A DNA stretch of 64,000 nt from Macrococcus epidermidis (GTDB lineage: Bacteria > Bacillota > Bacilli > Staphylococcales > Staphylococcaceae), in NCBI RefSeq assembly GCF_003259695.1, contig NZ_PZJH01000002.1, forward strand, positions 124,001 to 188,000. Direction: 5' to 3'. The notes under the pieces were generated by a model that saw nothing but the letters and a program-made list of their open reading frames with translations, was not told the DNA's origin and made no database searches. The translations under genes were made by a program, and so were the position numbers. This document shows positions 26,823 to 39,243 of this stretch, one piece after another. Positions within the stretch are counted from its first letter, which is position 1. The number at the start of each line of letters is the position of its first letter.

Positions 26823-28991
26823 GTGAATGATTTATTAAAGAACATGAATGAAGAGCAACAGAATGCAGTGAAGACGACAGAAGGACCACTCCTTATCATG
26901 GCAGGAGCAGGTTCCGGTAAAACACGTGTTCTAACACACCGCATTGCTTATTTAATCGATGAAAAAGATGTATCACCTTATAAAATATTAGCAATAACAT
27001 TCACAAATAAAGCAGCCAAAGAGATGAAAGAGCGTGTGAAGAATATTATCGGCGACGCATCAGACGTAATATGGATTTCAACGTTTCACTCGATGTGTGT
27101 GAGAATTTTAAGACGTGATATCGATAGAATAGGTATCGAACGGAATTTTACAATACTTGATCCGACTGATCAGCGTTCGGTCGTAAAAGATATACTGAAA
27201 AAAGAGAATATTGATCCGAAAAAATATGATCCAAGAATGTTTGTCGGTGAGATTTCTAATTTAAAAAATGAACTAAAAACACCTGATGATGCACAAGCGG
27301 ATGCAAATGATTTTATGAGTGTGATGGTTGCAAAAGTGTATAAACAATATCAGGAGAAATTACTTAAAAACCATGCGCTCGACTTTGATGATTTAATTAT
27401 GATGACATTAAAGTTATTTGAACGAGTACCGGATGTATTAGATTATTACCAGAATAAATTTCAGTATATTCACGTCGATGAATATCAGGATACAAATAGG
27501 GCGCAATATATGCTTGTTAAGATGCTCGCTGACAAGTTTAAAAATTTATGTGTCGTAGGGGATTCAGATCAATCTATCTATGGGTGGCGTGGTGCAGATA
27601 TTTATAATATTTTAAGTTTTGAAAAAGATTATAAAGATGCGAAGACAATATTTTTAGAGCGAAACTATCGTTCAACGAAAAATATATTATTTGCTGCCAA
27701 TGAAGTGATAAAAAATAACACAGAACGTAAGCCTAAAGCATTATGGACAGATAATGATCACGGTTCTAAAATTAATTATTATAAAGCACAGTCAGAACGT
27801 TCTGAAGCAGAATATATTGTATCTGAAATATTGAAGAAAAAGCGTGAAGGTTATGCTTTAAAAGATATGGCGATTCTATATCGTACGAATGCACAATCTC
27901 GTGTACTGGAAGAAACTTTGATGAAATCAAATGTTAACTATACGATGGTTGGCGGAACAAAATTCTACGATAGAAAAGAGATTAAAGATATTTTAAGTTA
28001 TTTGAGATTAATCGCCAATAGTAATGAAGATATTAGTTTTACACGTATTATTAATACGCCTAAACGAGGCATTGGACCATCTGCGTTAGATAAAATTATA
28101 GCCTATGCTGAGAATAATGGTTTGAGTTATTTTGATGCCTTAGCTGAAGTTGACTTTATCGGTTTACCGAAAAAGACGACTGAAAAGCTTGTCCAGTTCT
28201 ATAATATGTTAGATAACATTATGAAACAGCAGGAATTCTTGTCTGTTTCTGAACTTGCAGAAGAAGTGCTTGAACAAACAGGTTATATGCGTATGTTAGA
28301 AGCAGAGAACACATTAGAATCTCAGTCACGTATTGAAAATATTCAGGAGTTTATGAGTGTACCGAAAGATTATGAAAAAGAAACACCCGACGAAGAACAG
28401 TCATTGATTAATTTCCTGACGGACTTACAACTTGTGGCAGATGTTGATAATGCAGATTTAGAAGCAGGTATTACATTGATGACGATGCACTCAGCAAAAG
28501 GTCTGGAGTTTAAAGTGGTATTTATTGCAGGACTTGAAGAAACGATCTTTCCACATTCAAGAAGCTTGAATAGTGACAGTGAGATGGAAGAAGAACGTAG
28601 ATTGATGTACGTTGCAATTACACGTGCTGAAGAACATCTCTATTTAACACATGCAGATATGCGCAGTTTATTCGGTAGAACTCAGGCGAATAGAAAGTCA
28701 AGATTTATTACTGAAATTCCTGACGACATTTTAGATACACCGACTAGACCAACATACCCTAAAGGTGTGAAACGAGGACCTGCAAGACGAATGACGAGTA
28801 CAGCAAACCAGCAGAGTGCAGCACCGAGTGACTATAAAGTTGGCGATAAAGTTATGCATAAAGCCTGGGGAGAAGGTTTAGTAAGCAACGTTAGTGAAAA
28901 GAATGGTTCAACAGAACTTGATATTATATTTAAATCAGTTGGTATGAAACGTCTATTAAGTCAGTTTGCACCGATTGAAAAAAAGGAGTAA
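26823..28991 (+). CDS. pcrA: ATP-dependent DNA helicase PcrA (UvrD family)
   Basis: A 722-residue superfamily 1A 3'-5' helicase essential in Gram-positives, displacing RecA and acting in repair and rolling-circle replication. Walker A GAGSGKT is at 28-34; further motifs are TFTNKAA (Ia), DEYQDTN (II), [13 protein letters not shown] (III), NYRST (IV), [11 protein letters not shown] (V) and YVAITRAEE (VI). The C-terminal Tudor-like domain ([15 protein letters not shown]) binds RNA polymerase in relatives. The start is GTG 26823 (MNDLLKNMN), matching the family N-terminus, with AGGGG upstream. Confidence 0.97.
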   Translation: MNDLLKNMNEEQQNAVKTTEGPLLIMAGAGSGKTRVLTHRIAYLIDEKDVSPYKILAITFTNKAAKEMKERVKNIIGDASDVIWISTFHSMCVRILRRDIDRIGIERNFTILDPTDQRSVVKDILKKENIDPKKYDPRMFVGEISNLKNELKTPDDAQADANDFMSVMVAKVYKQYQEKLLKNHALDFDDLIMMTLKLFERVPDVLDYYQNKFQYIHVDEYQDTNRAQYMLVKMLADKFKNLCVVGDSDQSIYGWRGADIYNILSFEKDYKDAKTIFLERNYRSTKNILFAANEVIKNNTERKPKALWTDNDHGSKINYYKAQSERSEAEYIVSEILKKKREGYALKDMAILYRTNAQSRVLEETLMKSNVNYTMVGGTKFYDRKEIKDILSYLRLIANSNEDISFTRIINTPKRGIGPSALDKIIAYAENNGLSYFDALAEVDFIGLPKKTTEKLVQFYNMLDNIMKQQEFLSVSELAEEVLEQTGYMRMLEAENTLESQSRIENIQEFMSVPKDYEKETPDEEQSLINFLTDLQLVADVDNADLEAGITLMTMHSAKGLEFKVVFIAGLEETIFPHSRSLNSDSEMEEERRLMYVAITRAEEHLYLTHADMRSLFGRTQANRKSRFITEIPDDILDTPTRPTYPKGVKRGPARRMTSTANQQSAAPSDYKVGDKVMHKAWGEGLVSNVSEKNGSTELDIIFKSVGMKRLLSQFAPIEKKE

Positions 28992-30977
<1,986 letters not shown>

Positions 30978-30996
30978 TAATAGTTAGGAGAAAAAG

Positions 30997-32175
30997 ATGA
31001 AACGTTTAGGCTATTTAGTATTATCGACACTTATATTAGCAAGTTGTTCGAATTCTGAAACGACGACTAATGAGCAGAATAAAGAAAAAGAAGAAAAGCA
31101 AATTGCTACTGATATTCAAATTTCAAATGACTATTTTAGAACGTTATTACCGTTTAAAGAAAGTCAGGCACGTGGATTAACAAGTACAAATATGTCTAGC
31201 AGCTATAATGGAGAAGCATTTGAAACAGGTTTATTACGTATCAGTAAGAACGTTTTTTCTCCTGATGAGTATTTGTATCGCGATGGCCAATTACTGACAA
31301 AAAGTGCTGTAGAAAGTTATCTGGAACCACAATATACAAAAGCTGAAATAGACAAGATGGACAAAGATGAACGTATCGAAAAAAATGCATATGCCAACTT
31401 CGGTTTGAATCCATCGCATAAAGGTGAAACAGATCCAACGAAGATTGCAAAAGAATCGCCAGCTTATTTATCGCATATTATTGAACAGGACTTCTTTACG
31501 GAATCAGACGCAAAACGTAAGAGAATTTCCGGTATGACAATCGGCCTTGCGATGAATAGTGTTTACTACTATCAAAAAGAAGCATATGGTGAAGTGTATA
31601 GTGAAAATTTAGATAAAAAAGAAGTTGAGAAAAAAGGGAAAGCAATGGCAGATGAGATACTATCTCGCTTACGTGTGAAACAGGAATTAAAAGATATTCC
31701 GATTACGTTTGCAATCTTTATACAATCATCATCAGAAAGTATTACTCCAGGGAATTTTGTCTCTTACGCTGTAAGTGAGGAAAGCAGTAAGAAGATTGGA
31801 AAATGGAAGTCTGTAAATGAGAAGTATGTATTGCTACCTTCAGCTGATGCAGATAAATTAAATGAGAAATTAAATAATGATTATAAACAATTTAACGATC
31901 AGCTACAAACGTACTTTCCAAACTTTACGCAATCCATAGGAACAGGTTATTTTGTAAACGATTCGATTAAAGAGCTGAATATTAATGTGCCATTAGACTA
32001 CTTTGGTAAAGCAGAAGTAGTAGGGGTTACACAATATATTGCAGACTTAGCAATGAAGAATTTCAGTCAAGTCGATAATTTAGAAATCTCTATCGTAGAT
32101 AACGATAAACCACTTGCGTTAATCGTGAAAAATAAAGGTGATAAAGAACCAACGATTCATGTATATCGTCAGTAA
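30997..32175 (+). CDS. camS: CamS family lipoprotein (sex-pheromone precursor-like)
   Basis: A 392-residue lipoprotein with signal peptide MKRLGYLVLSTLILAS and lipid Cys17. The mature part is the CamS domain found across Staphylococcaceae and Bacillus (YerH), of unknown function. In S. aureus and Enterococcus the last residues of such signal peptides are processed to a cAM373-like mating pheromone; here the corresponding heptapeptide would be STLILAS. ATG 30997 after TTAGGAG. Last gene of the pcrB-pcrA-ligA-camS run, ending in a strong terminator. Confidence 0.93.
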   Translation: MKRLGYLVLSTLILASCSNSETTTNEQNKEKEEKQIATDIQISNDYFRTLLPFKESQARGLTSTNMSSSYNGEAFETGLLRISKNVFSPDEYLYRDGQLLTKSAVESYLEPQYTKAEIDKMDKDERIEKNAYANFGLNPSHKGETDPTKIAKESPAYLSHIIEQDFFTESDAKRKRISGMTIGLAMNSVYYYQKEAYGEVYSENLDKKEVEKKGKAMADEILSRLRVKQELKDIPITFAIFIQSSSESITPGNFVSYAVSEESSKKIGKWKSVNEKYVLLPSADADKLNEKLNNDYKQFNDQLQTYFPNFTQSIGTGYFVNDSIKELNINVPLDYFGKAEVVGVTQYIADLAMKNFSQVDNLEISIVDNDKPLALIVKNKGDKEPTIHVYRQ

Positions 32176-32181
32176 ATTATG

Positions 32182-32223
32182 AAAAAGCCATTCAATACGA
32201 AATTGTATTGAATGGCTTTTTTA
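32182..32223. terminator. Bidirectional terminator between camS and putP1
   Basis: A perfect 17-bp stem (32182-32198 with 32205-32221), 6-nt loop, T-rich on both strands. Confidence 0.95.
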
Positions 32224-33747
32224 TTATGCATGTAATCTTCGTTTCATTTCATTAAACAATGAAGTAACATCATATTTATCTTTATAAGTGATTAAACTAA
32301 CTATGACAGTTGCGAGTATACTTACAATATATCCAGGGATAATTTCATAAAGTTCAAAAATGCCACCTTTGTCTTTTAACATGATCCAGATAATAACAGT
32401 AAGCGCCCCTGACACCATACCGGCAATCGCGCCTTGTTTTGTGAGTTTCTTCCAGTATAACGAGAAGATAACGAGTGGCCCGAACGCTGCGCCAAATCCT
32501 GCCCAGGCGTTTCCGATAAGATTAAGAATCGTATCATTTGGATTCCATGCTAAGAACGTAGCGACAATAGCAACAAGGAATACAGCAAGTCTTCCTACCA
32601 TAACAAATTCTTTGTCACGATTTTTACCGTCATCAGTTTTGCGTAATAACATGTAGAAATCTTGCGTTAAAGCTGAACTTGTTACAAGTAGTTGAGAAGA
32701 CACAGTACTCATAATCGCGGCTAATATTGCAGCTAAGATAAATCCTGCTACAAATGGATGTAAGAAAATTTGACTCATTACGATAAAGATAGTTTCTGGA
32801 TTATCTAATTTTGTGCCAGTCTTTGCAATAAATGCAATACCGATTAATCCTGAAAGACAAGCACCTAATAATGAAACAACCATCCATGAAATACCGATAC
32901 GTCTAGCTGCAGGTAATAATTTGTGCGACTTGATAGACATAAATCTTACGATAATATGAGGTTGACCAAAGTAACCTAATCCCCAAGCTAAAGCAGAAAT
33001 AATACCTATCAAAGTTGTTCCTTTAAATAAATCTAAATTTGAAGGTTTTACATCTGCAATCGTTCCAAATGTGTCCATACCTCCAAGTTCCATAAAGGCT
33101 ACAATCGGTACTACAACCATTGAAAGTAACATAATGACACCCTGGAAAAAGTCTGTTAATGAAACGGCTAAGTAACCGCCGAAAAGTGTGTAAAGTACAA
33201 CGATTGCACCAGTAATAATTAATCCCCAGTGATAATCTAATTTAAAAGCACTTTCGAACAATACGCCACCAGAAACTAAGCCTGCATGTGTATATAATGT
33301 AAAGAATACGACGATAATTAGTCCTGAAATGATCTTTAAGACACGTGTATGGTCATTGACGCGTTTTTCGAAGAAATCAGGAATTGTTATTGCATTATCT
33401 GTTAACTCAGTAAATACACGTAGTCTAGGTGCTACAATTATATAATTTAAATACGCACCGACAGATAGTCCAATAGCAATCCACAATCCAGCTAACCCAA
33501 CTGAATATATTTCTCCCGGTAAGCCCATAATCATCCAGCCACTCATATCTGAAGCACCTGCTGATAATGCAGTGACCCAAGGACCTAAATTTCTACCACC
33601 TAACATATACTCATCTAAATTTCCTGTTGCTTGTTTATACGCGTAATAACCAATGGCAAGTAATACTGCGAAGTAGGCTAAAATCATGACATATGTCATC
33701 CAGTTTACTTCAATTTGCACATTTTGAAAGGTATTACCTAAAAACAA
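32224..33747 (-). CDS. putP: Sodium/proline symporter, paralogue 1
   Basis: A 507-residue SSS-family symporter with about 13 membrane helices. PutP landmarks are [65 protein letters not shown] and [19 protein letters not shown], which contribute the Na+ and proline sites. An ATG at 33753 sits too close to the AAGGAGG site; TTG 33747 is eight bases from it and gives an N-terminus (M-FLGNTFQN) aligned with the second copy, so I prefer it. Imports proline as nutrient and osmolyte. A tandem paralogue lies upstream on the same strand. Confidence 0.92.
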   Translation of the reverse strand: MFLGNTFQNVQIEVNWMTYVMILAYFAVLLAIGYYAYKQATGNLDEYMLGGRNLGPWVTALSAGASDMSGWMIMGLPGEIYSVGLAGLWIAIGLSVGAYLNYIIVAPRLRVFTELTDNAITIPDFFEKRVNDHTRVLKIISGLIIVVFFTLYTHAGLVSGGVLFESAFKLDYHWGLIITGAIVVLYTLFGGYLAVSLTDFFQGVIMLLSMVVVPIVAFMELGGMDTFGTIADVKPSNLDLFKGTTLIGIISALAWGLGYFGQPHIIVRFMSIKSHKLLPAARRIGISWMVVSLLGACLSGLIGIAFIAKTGTKLDNPETIFIVMSQIFLHPFVAGFILAAILAAIMSTVSSQLLVTSSALTQDFYMLLRKTDDGKNRDKEFVMVGRLAVFLVAIVATFLAWNPNDTILNLIGNAWAGFGAAFGPLVIFSLYWKKLTKQGAIAGMVSGALTVIIWIMLKDKGGIFELYEIIPGYIVSILATVIVSLITYKDKYDVTSLFNEMKRRLHA

Positions 33748-33790
33748 TGACATCTCCTCCTTATAATTTTTAGAAACTAAATTTCGACAT

Positions 33791-33853
33791 AAAAAAAGAC
33801 ATATCTTTGAATATGTACGTCTTTCATTATAGAGAAGTGAGTATTTAAAGCAA
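33791..33853 (-). promoter_or_regulatory. putP1 promoter followed by a 5'-end hairpin with U-run
   Basis: On the minus strand TTGCTT (33848-33853) and TATAAT (33826-33831) are spaced 16 bp. The predicted start is near 33819-33820. The RNA would begin inside a hairpin (ACATAT/ATATGT plus flanking GAC/GTC) followed by seven U (33797-33791), leaving about 40 nt to the ribosome site. Confidence 0.5.
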
Positions 33854-33865
33854 ATTCAGTTTGGG

Positions 33866-33881
33866 AGTTAACCGCTTACAT
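33866..33881. promoter_or_regulatory. Possible cre site upstream of putP1 promoter
   Basis: On the minus strand ATGTAAGCGGTTAACT matches WTGNAARCGNWWWCAW at 14 of 16 positions, 13 bp upstream of the -35 box. Confidence 0.45.
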
Positions 33882-34062
33882 TGACGAAAAATAAGAAATT
33901 TATTTTCTGTTTTTATTATTGTGACAAAATATTAAATCATTATATAGTTTTTATATACTGAAAATATGAAAGAGAATATTTTATTTCAAAAGTAAATTTT
34001 TAAATAACTAAATTTTCTCGAAAAAATTATATATCTATGTAATTTGTGTGACTTATACACAT

Positions 34063-34091
34063 AAAAGCGACTTCAAAATAGGTCTGAAGCC
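34063..34091 (-). terminator. Distal hairpin (second copy) downstream of putP2
   Basis: Minus-strand stem of seven pairs with one G-U (34069-34075 with 34085-34091) followed by GCTTTT. It is a diverged copy of the hairpin 58 bp closer to putP2. The rest of the 33754-34172 gap is AT-rich with no gene seen. Confidence 0.55.
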
Positions 34092-34118
34092 ACTTTCGCA
34101 CCTCACCATCTTTCAAAA

Positions 34119-34150
34119 TAAAAAAGGACCTCAAAATAAATCTGAGGTCA
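34119..34150 (-). terminator. Terminator of putP2
   Basis: Minus-strand stem GACCTCA/TGAGGTC (34127-34133 with 34143-34149), 9-nt loop, then CTTTTTT. Confidence 0.75.
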
Positions 34151-34172
34151 CTTTCATAAAAATATATTATGG

Positions 34173-35714
34173 TTAACTTCTTACAATACGTTTCATTTCA
34201 TCAAATTCATCAATAATACGTTGTTCTGGCTTTGGTGTCATCAGAGATACTAATACAGTAGAAACGAAGCTGATGATAAATCCAGGAATGATTTCATATA
34301 GTACAAATATACCTTTGTCATCTCCTAGAACAGATTGCATTATAATCCAAAAAATTACCGTTAAAGCTCCGAGAACCATACCGGTCATTGCTCCATTTTT
34401 CGATAGACCTTTCCAGAAAAGTGATAATAAGACTAAAGGCCCAAATGCAGCTCCAAAACCTGCCCAAGCTTTACCAACATATGCTAAAATTGTTTCATTA
34501 GGATTCCAGGCGATAGCACCTGCAACAATGGCTACGAATAAAACGGATAATCTACCTACTAATACAAATTCTTTTTCTCTTGTTACATCATTGATATCAG
34601 TTTTCTTAAGTAACATATAAAAATCTTGAGTTAAAGCTGAACTTGTTACAAGTAACTGAGAAGAAATTGTACTCATAATCGCTGCTAAAATAGCTGCTAA
34701 GAAGAAACCAGCAATTAAAGGGTGAAAAAGTACTTGACTCATCATTACAAAAATAGTTTCTGGGTTTTCTAACTTAACACCTGACTTATTAACAAATGCT
34801 ATACCGATTAATCCAGTCATACAGGCACCAATTAACGAAACGGCCATCCAGGAAATACCGATACGACGGGCTGCAGGCAATTTTCTATGTGATTTAATCG
34901 ACATAAAACGAACAATAATATGTGGTTGTCCAAAATATCCTAAACCCCATGCTACAGCTGAAATAATACCAATAGTTGTAGTACCTTTAAACCAATCAAG
35001 GTTAGTTGGTTCTAATTCTGTAATTGTATTAAATGTGTCTAAACCATTTAATCTCAGTAATGCAACAATTGGAACTAGTACTAACGCAATTAACATGATA
35101 ACCCCTTGGAAGAAGTCAGTTAAAGATACTGCTAAATATCCACCGAACAATGTATACAGAATCACGATACCTGCCGTTAAAATTAACCCGACATGATAAT
35201 TTAATCCAAATGCACTTTCAAATAATACCCCGCCTGATACCATCCCAGCTTGAGTATATAATGTAAAGAATACGACGATTACTAAACCTGAAATAATCTT
35301 TAAGATACGAGTATGATCACTCACACGTTTTTCAAAGAAATCAGGTAGCGTAATTGCATTATCTGCAAGTTCAGTATAAACACGCAAACGTGGAGCAACT
35401 AAAATATAATTTAACCACGCTCCCACAGTTAAACCAATTGCAATCCAAGTTGCAGATAAACCAACAGAATAAACTTCTCCAGGTAATCCCATTAACATCC
35501 ATCCACTCATATCAGCAGCACCTGCTGATAATGCTGTAACTAAAGCACCAAGATTACGACCGCCAAGCATATACTCATCTAGTGTGCTTGTTGATTGCTT
35601 ATAGGCGTAATATCCGATGCCAAGCAATATCAGGAAGTACACAGCAATCATGACATATGTCATCCATGTTGCTTCGATTTTTACGTTTTGAAACGTATTA
35701 CCTAATAAAAACAT
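34173..35714 (-). CDS. putP: Sodium/proline symporter, paralogue 2
   Basis: A 513-residue SSS symporter very similar to the preceding copy throughout, with [52 protein letters not shown] and [19 protein letters not shown]. The main difference is a short insertion in the last extracellular loop (QSVLGDDKG). ATG 35714 has AAAGGGGGA upstream. Staphylococcus aureus has a single putP here, so this is a local duplication or a retained second copy. Its promoter region, shared divergently with gatC, contains a near-perfect cre site. Confidence 0.93.
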   Translation of the reverse strand: MFLLGNTFQNVKIEATWMTYVMIAVYFLILLGIGYYAYKQSTSTLDEYMLGGRNLGALVTALSAGAADMSGWMLMGLPGEVYSVGLSATWIAIGLTVGAWLNYILVAPRLRVYTELADNAITLPDFFEKRVSDHTRILKIISGLVIVVFFTLYTQAGMVSGGVLFESAFGLNYHVGLILTAGIVILYTLFGGYLAVSLTDFFQGVIMLIALVLVPIVALLRLNGLDTFNTITELEPTNLDWFKGTTTIGIISAVAWGLGYFGQPHIIVRFMSIKSHRKLPAARRIGISWMAVSLIGACMTGLIGIAFVNKSGVKLENPETIFVMMSQVLFHPLIAGFFLAAILAAIMSTISSQLLVTSSALTQDFYMLLKKTDINDVTREKEFVLVGRLSVLFVAIVAGAIAWNPNETILAYVGKAWAGFGAAFGPLVLLSLFWKGLSKNGAMTGMVLGALTVIFWIIMQSVLGDDKGIFVLYEIIPGFIISFVSTVLVSLMTPKPEQRIIDEFDEMKRIVRS

Positions 35715-35778
35715 TAATTATCCCCCTTTATACCTTTTATCCCTTTAATACATTAAATCAGAATATTTTGTACACTTT

Positions 35779-35807
35779 ATTATAAGTCCTTTTAAAGCGT
35801 TTTCATA
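35779..35807 (-). promoter_or_regulatory. putP2 promoter overlapped by a cre site
   Basis: The minus-strand -10 TATAAT is at 35779-35784. ATGAAAACGCTTTAAA (35791-35806) matches the cre consensus at 15 of 16 positions and covers the -35/spacer, a position where CcpA would block transcription. Confidence 0.65.
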
Positions 35808-35889
35808 GATAATTTTTAATAATTTTAGATTTTTCTTAAAAAATTTGATAAAATTTAAGGATGATATAAAGTTCAGGAGGAATATATTC

Positions 35890-36189
35890 ATGTCAAAAGT
35901 AACAAACGAGCAGGTAAAGCACGTTGCACATTTAGCACGTCTTGAAATTACTGAAGAAGAAGCAGCGAAGTTCAGCTCTCAATTAGAAGCAATTCTTAAC
36001 TTTGCAGATCAATTAGAAGAGGTTGATACAGACAATGTTGAACCAACATTCCATGTGTTAGATCTTCAAAATGTATTGCGTGAAGATGTTGCAGAAAAGA
36101 GTTTAACACAAGAAGAAATCTTAAAAAATGCGCGTAGTACTGAAGCGGGTCAATTTAAAGTACCATCGATTTTAGACGGAGGAGAATAA
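35890..36189 (+). CDS. gatC: Asp-tRNA(Asn)/Glu-tRNA(Gln) amidotransferase subunit C
   Basis: A 99-residue GatC that clamps GatA to GatB. Typical sequence: [21 protein letters not shown] at the start and [18 protein letters not shown] in the middle, ending [12 protein letters not shown] choose ATG 35890 with AGGAGG ten bases upstream; an upstream in-frame ATG at 35845 has no site. A TGATATAAA extended -10 lies about 25 bp upstream of the ribosome site. First gene of gatCAB; gatA follows after 3 bp. Confidence 0.96.
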   Translation: MSKVTNEQVKHVAHLARLEITEEEAAKFSSQLEAILNFADQLEEVDTDNVEPTFHVLDLQNVLREDVAEKSLTQEEILKNARSTEAGQFKVPSILDGGE

Positions 36190-36192
36190 CAA

Positions 36193-37638
36193 ATGTCATT
36201 AAGATATGAATCTATAGAAAATTTAACGAAATTGATTCAAGAGAAAAAAGTAAAACCTTCTGAATTAATTGAAGAAACATTTAAAAATATTAAACAAACT
36301 GATGCAACAATCAATTCTTTCTTAGCATTAGATGAAGCTGTTGCTATGGATAAAGCGAAGGCGATGGACAATCAGGAACCTACGGGCAAACTATTCGGTA
36401 TTCCGATGGGGATTAAAGATAACATCGTGACAAAAGATTTAGAAACGACTTGTGCATCAAAAATTTTAACAGGTTTTAATCCTGTATATAATGCGACGGT
36501 TATGAATAAGTTAAATGCGGAAAACGGTATTGTTGTCGGAAAATTAAATATGGATGAATTTGCAATGGGAGGATCAACTGAAAACTCATTCTATAAGAAA
36601 ACTGTCAATCCGTTTGATCATTCTGCAGTACCTGGTGGTTCTTCAGGTGGATCTGCCGCTGCTGTTGCAGCTAGTCTAGTACCATTTTCTTTAGGAAGTG
36701 ATACTGGTGGATCAATTCGTCAGCCAGCATCATACTGTGGTGTTGTCGGTATGAAGCCAACATATGGTCGCGTATCGCGTTATGGTTTAGTTGCATTTGC
36801 ATCTTCTCTAGATCAAATCGGACCGATTACAAGAAATGTTAAGGATAATGCAAAAGTATTAGAAATTATCTCTGGACACGACAATATGGACTCTACAAGT
36901 GCGCCGGTAGAAGATGTTGACTTTTCTTCTAATATTGAAAAGGACATTAAAGGATTACGCGTGGCAGTACCTAAAGAATATTTAGGTGAAGGTGTGTCTG
37001 AAGAGGTACGTACTTCAGTGCAGAACGCGATTAAAGAACTAGAAAAAATGGGTGCTGAAATTTCAGAAGTTTCGTTACCAAATTCTAAATATGGTGTAGC
37101 TACGTATTATATTCTTTCTTCAAGTGAAGCGTCAGCGAACTTAGCGCGTTTCGATGGTATCCGCTATGGTTATCAGGCAGAAGGTGCTAAAAACTTAGAA
37201 GAGTTATACAAAAAGACGCGTCAGGAAGGTTTTGGCGATGAAGTGAAACGTCGTATTATGCTGGGAACGTATGCTTTAAGTTCTGGTTACTACGATGCTT
37301 ATTATAAAAAAGCGCAAAAAGTCCGCACGTTAATTAAACAAGACTTCGAACGCGTATTTGAAGCATACGATGTTATTGTTGGACCTACTGCACCAACTGT
37401 TGCATTCGATATCGGTGCTCAAATCAATGATCCTTTAACAATGTATGCGAATGATATTTTAACAATTCCAATTAACTTAGCAGGATTACCATCAATTTCA
37501 GTACCTTGTGGAGAAGCAAATGGACGTCCAATTGGTTTACAGTTAATCGGTAAGCCGTTCGATGAGAAAACATTATACAACGTTGCATATAACTACGAGC
37601 AAGTATTTAATATGTCTGAACGTTATCAATCATTATAA
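36193..37638 (+). CDS. gatA: Amidotransferase subunit A (amidase)
   Basis: A 481-residue amidase-signature enzyme releasing ammonia from glutamine for transamidation of Glu-tRNA(Gln) (and Asp-tRNA(Asn)). The Ser-cisSer-Lys triad is complete: Lys75 (GIKDNI), Ser150 ([11 protein letters not shown]) and Ser174 ([12 protein letters not shown]). These positions are exactly four less than the Lys79/Ser154/Ser178 I recall for S. aureus GatA. Its ribosome site is GGAGGAG overlapping the gatC stop. Confidence 0.97.
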   Translation: MSLRYESIENLTKLIQEKKVKPSELIEETFKNIKQTDATINSFLALDEAVAMDKAKAMDNQEPTGKLFGIPMGIKDNIVTKDLETTCASKILTGFNPVYNATVMNKLNAENGIVVGKLNMDEFAMGGSTENSFYKKTVNPFDHSAVPGGSSGGSAAAVAASLVPFSLGSDTGGSIRQPASYCGVVGMKPTYGRVSRYGLVAFASSLDQIGPITRNVKDNAKVLEIISGHDNMDSTSAPVEDVDFSSNIEKDIKGLRVAVPKEYLGEGVSEEVRTSVQNAIKELEKMGAEISEVSLPNSKYGVATYYILSSSEASANLARFDGIRYGYQAEGAKNLEELYKKTRQEGFGDEVKRRIMLGTYALSSGYYDAYYKKAQKVRTLIKQDFERVFEAYDVIVGPTAPTVAFDIGAQINDPLTMYANDILTIPINLAGLPSISVPCGEANGRPIGLQLIGKPFDEKTLYNVAYNYEQVFNMSERYQSL

Positions 37639-37650
37639 GGAGAATATACT

Positions 37651-39078
37651 ATGCATTTTGAAACAGTAATCGGACTTGAGGTCCATGTAGAACTTAAAAC
37701 AGAATCAAAAATGTTTTCGGCTTCTCCTGCACATTTCGGAGCAGAACCGAACACAAATGTTAACGTGATTGACTTAGGATATCCAGGTGTATTACCTGTT
37801 GTGAATAAAACTGCTGTAGACTGGGCGATGAGAGCTGCTATGGCATTAAACATGGATATTAGAACATCTACGAAATTCGACCGTAAAAACTACTTCTATC
37901 CAGATAATCCAAAAGCCTATCAAATCTCACAATTTGATGAGCCGATTGGTGAGAATGGATATATTGATATCGAAGTCAACGGTGAAACGAAACGTATCGG
38001 TATTACACGTCTTCATATGGAAGAAGATGCTGGTAAACTCAGCCACAAAGACGGTTATTCATTAGTCGATTTAAACCGTCAGGGAACGCCTTTAGTAGAA
38101 ATCGTATCTGAACCAGATATCCGTACACCAGAAGAGGCATATGCTTACTTAGAGAAGTTAAAAGCAATCATCCAATACACTGGTGTATCTGACGTACGTA
38201 TGGAAGAAGGATCACTAAGATGTGATGCCAACATTTCACTTCGTCCAGTTGGTCAAGAGAAGTTTGGTACGAAAGCAGAGCTAAAAAACTTAAACTCATT
38301 CTCTTATGTTAAAAAAGGGTTAGAGCATGAAGTGAAACGTCAGGAAGAAGTTTTACTAAATGGAGGAGAAATTCTTCAGGAAACACGTCGTTTTGACGAA
38401 TCTACTGGTAAAACAATTCTGATGCGTGTTAAAGAAGGTTCAGATGATTATCGTTACTTCCCTGAACCGGATTTAGTACCTTTATTCATTGATGAAGCAT
38501 GGAAAGAGCTCGTGCGTGCTTCTATTCCTGAACTTCCCGATGTACGTAAAGCGAAATATGTTTCGGAATACGGATTACCTGCATATGACGCACACGTATT
38601 AACATTAACGAAAGAAATGTCAGATTTCTTCGAAGCTATGATTGCTTTAGATGCAGATGCTAAACTTTCTTCAAACTGGTTAATGGGTGGCGTAAACGAA
38701 TACTTAAATAAAAACCAGAAGGAATTACATGAAACTGCATTAACACCAGAAAACTTAAGTGAAATGGTTAAGTTGCTTGCAGATGGCACAATCTCTTCTA
38801 AAATTGCGAAAAAAGTATTTGCTGACACTGTAGAAACAGGTAAAGCACCGAAAGTGATCATGGAAGAGCAAGGTCTTGTTCAAATTTCTGATCCGGAACA
38901 ACTGAAAGCATTCGTTACTGAAGCTTTAGATAACAATCCACAATCAATCGAAGACTTTAAGAATGGTAAAGGCAAAGCGACAGGATTCTTAGTTGGTCAA
39001 ATCATGAAGATTTCTAAAGGACAAGCTAATCCGCAAATGGTTAATAAAATTCTTAAAGAAGAATTAGAAAAACGTTAA
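37651..39078 (+). CDS. gatB: Amidotransferase subunit B
   Basis: A 475-residue kinase-like subunit that phosphorylates the tRNA-bound glutamate and binds tRNA through its C-terminal YqeY-like tail domain. The family signature [17 protein letters not shown] is at the N-terminus, and [17 protein letters not shown] and [10 protein letters not shown] follow. ATG 37651 with AAGGAGA upstream, 12 bp after gatA. Ends in a strong terminator. Confidence 0.97.
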   Translation: MHFETVIGLEVHVELKTESKMFSASPAHFGAEPNTNVNVIDLGYPGVLPVVNKTAVDWAMRAAMALNMDIRTSTKFDRKNYFYPDNPKAYQISQFDEPIGENGYIDIEVNGETKRIGITRLHMEEDAGKLSHKDGYSLVDLNRQGTPLVEIVSEPDIRTPEEAYAYLEKLKAIIQYTGVSDVRMEEGSLRCDANISLRPVGQEKFGTKAELKNLNSFSYVKKGLEHEVKRQEEVLLNGGEILQETRRFDESTGKTILMRVKEGSDDYRYFPEPDLVPLFIDEAWKELVRASIPELPDVRKAKYVSEYGLPAYDAHVLTLTKEMSDFFEAMIALDADAKLSSNWLMGGVNEYLNKNQKELHETALTPENLSEMVKLLADGTISSKIAKKVFADTVETGKAPKVIMEEQGLVQISDPEQLKAFVTEALDNNPQSIEDFKNGKGKATGFLVGQIMKISKGQANPQMVNKILKEELEKR

Positions 39079-39091
39079 TATATTTATTTTC

Positions 39092-39135
39092 AGCTCTAAA
39101 AATAGGACAATACGTGCCTATTTTTAGAGCTTTTA
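39092..39135 (+). terminator. Terminator of gatCAB
   Basis: A perfect 15-bp stem (39092-39106 with 39117-39131), 10-nt loop, T tail. Confidence 0.9.
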
Positions 39136-39180
39136 TAATACAATGATAGTTAAGCGTAATAATTAACAGTTAAAAAATAA

Positions 39181-39209
39181 TTGACAATTATTATCAAATT
39201 GATACTATT
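39181..39209 (+). promoter_or_regulatory. Promoter with Fur box ahead of the CpsB-like gene
   Basis: TTGACA (39181-39186) is a consensus -35; a -10-like ACTATT/TATTAT follows 17-19 bp later. TGACAATTATTATCA (39182-39196) differs from the 7-1-7 Fur box TGATAATNATTATCA at a single position and overlaps the -35. Confidence 0.65.
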
Positions 39210-39243
39210 ATTTTAATGAACTTAGGACGAGGAGAGAAATAGA

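Noticed and set aside
32224-35714. Duplication of putP by an assembly error
   Set aside because: The two copies differ at many positions, in loop length and in upstream regulatory sequence, so both are genuine.
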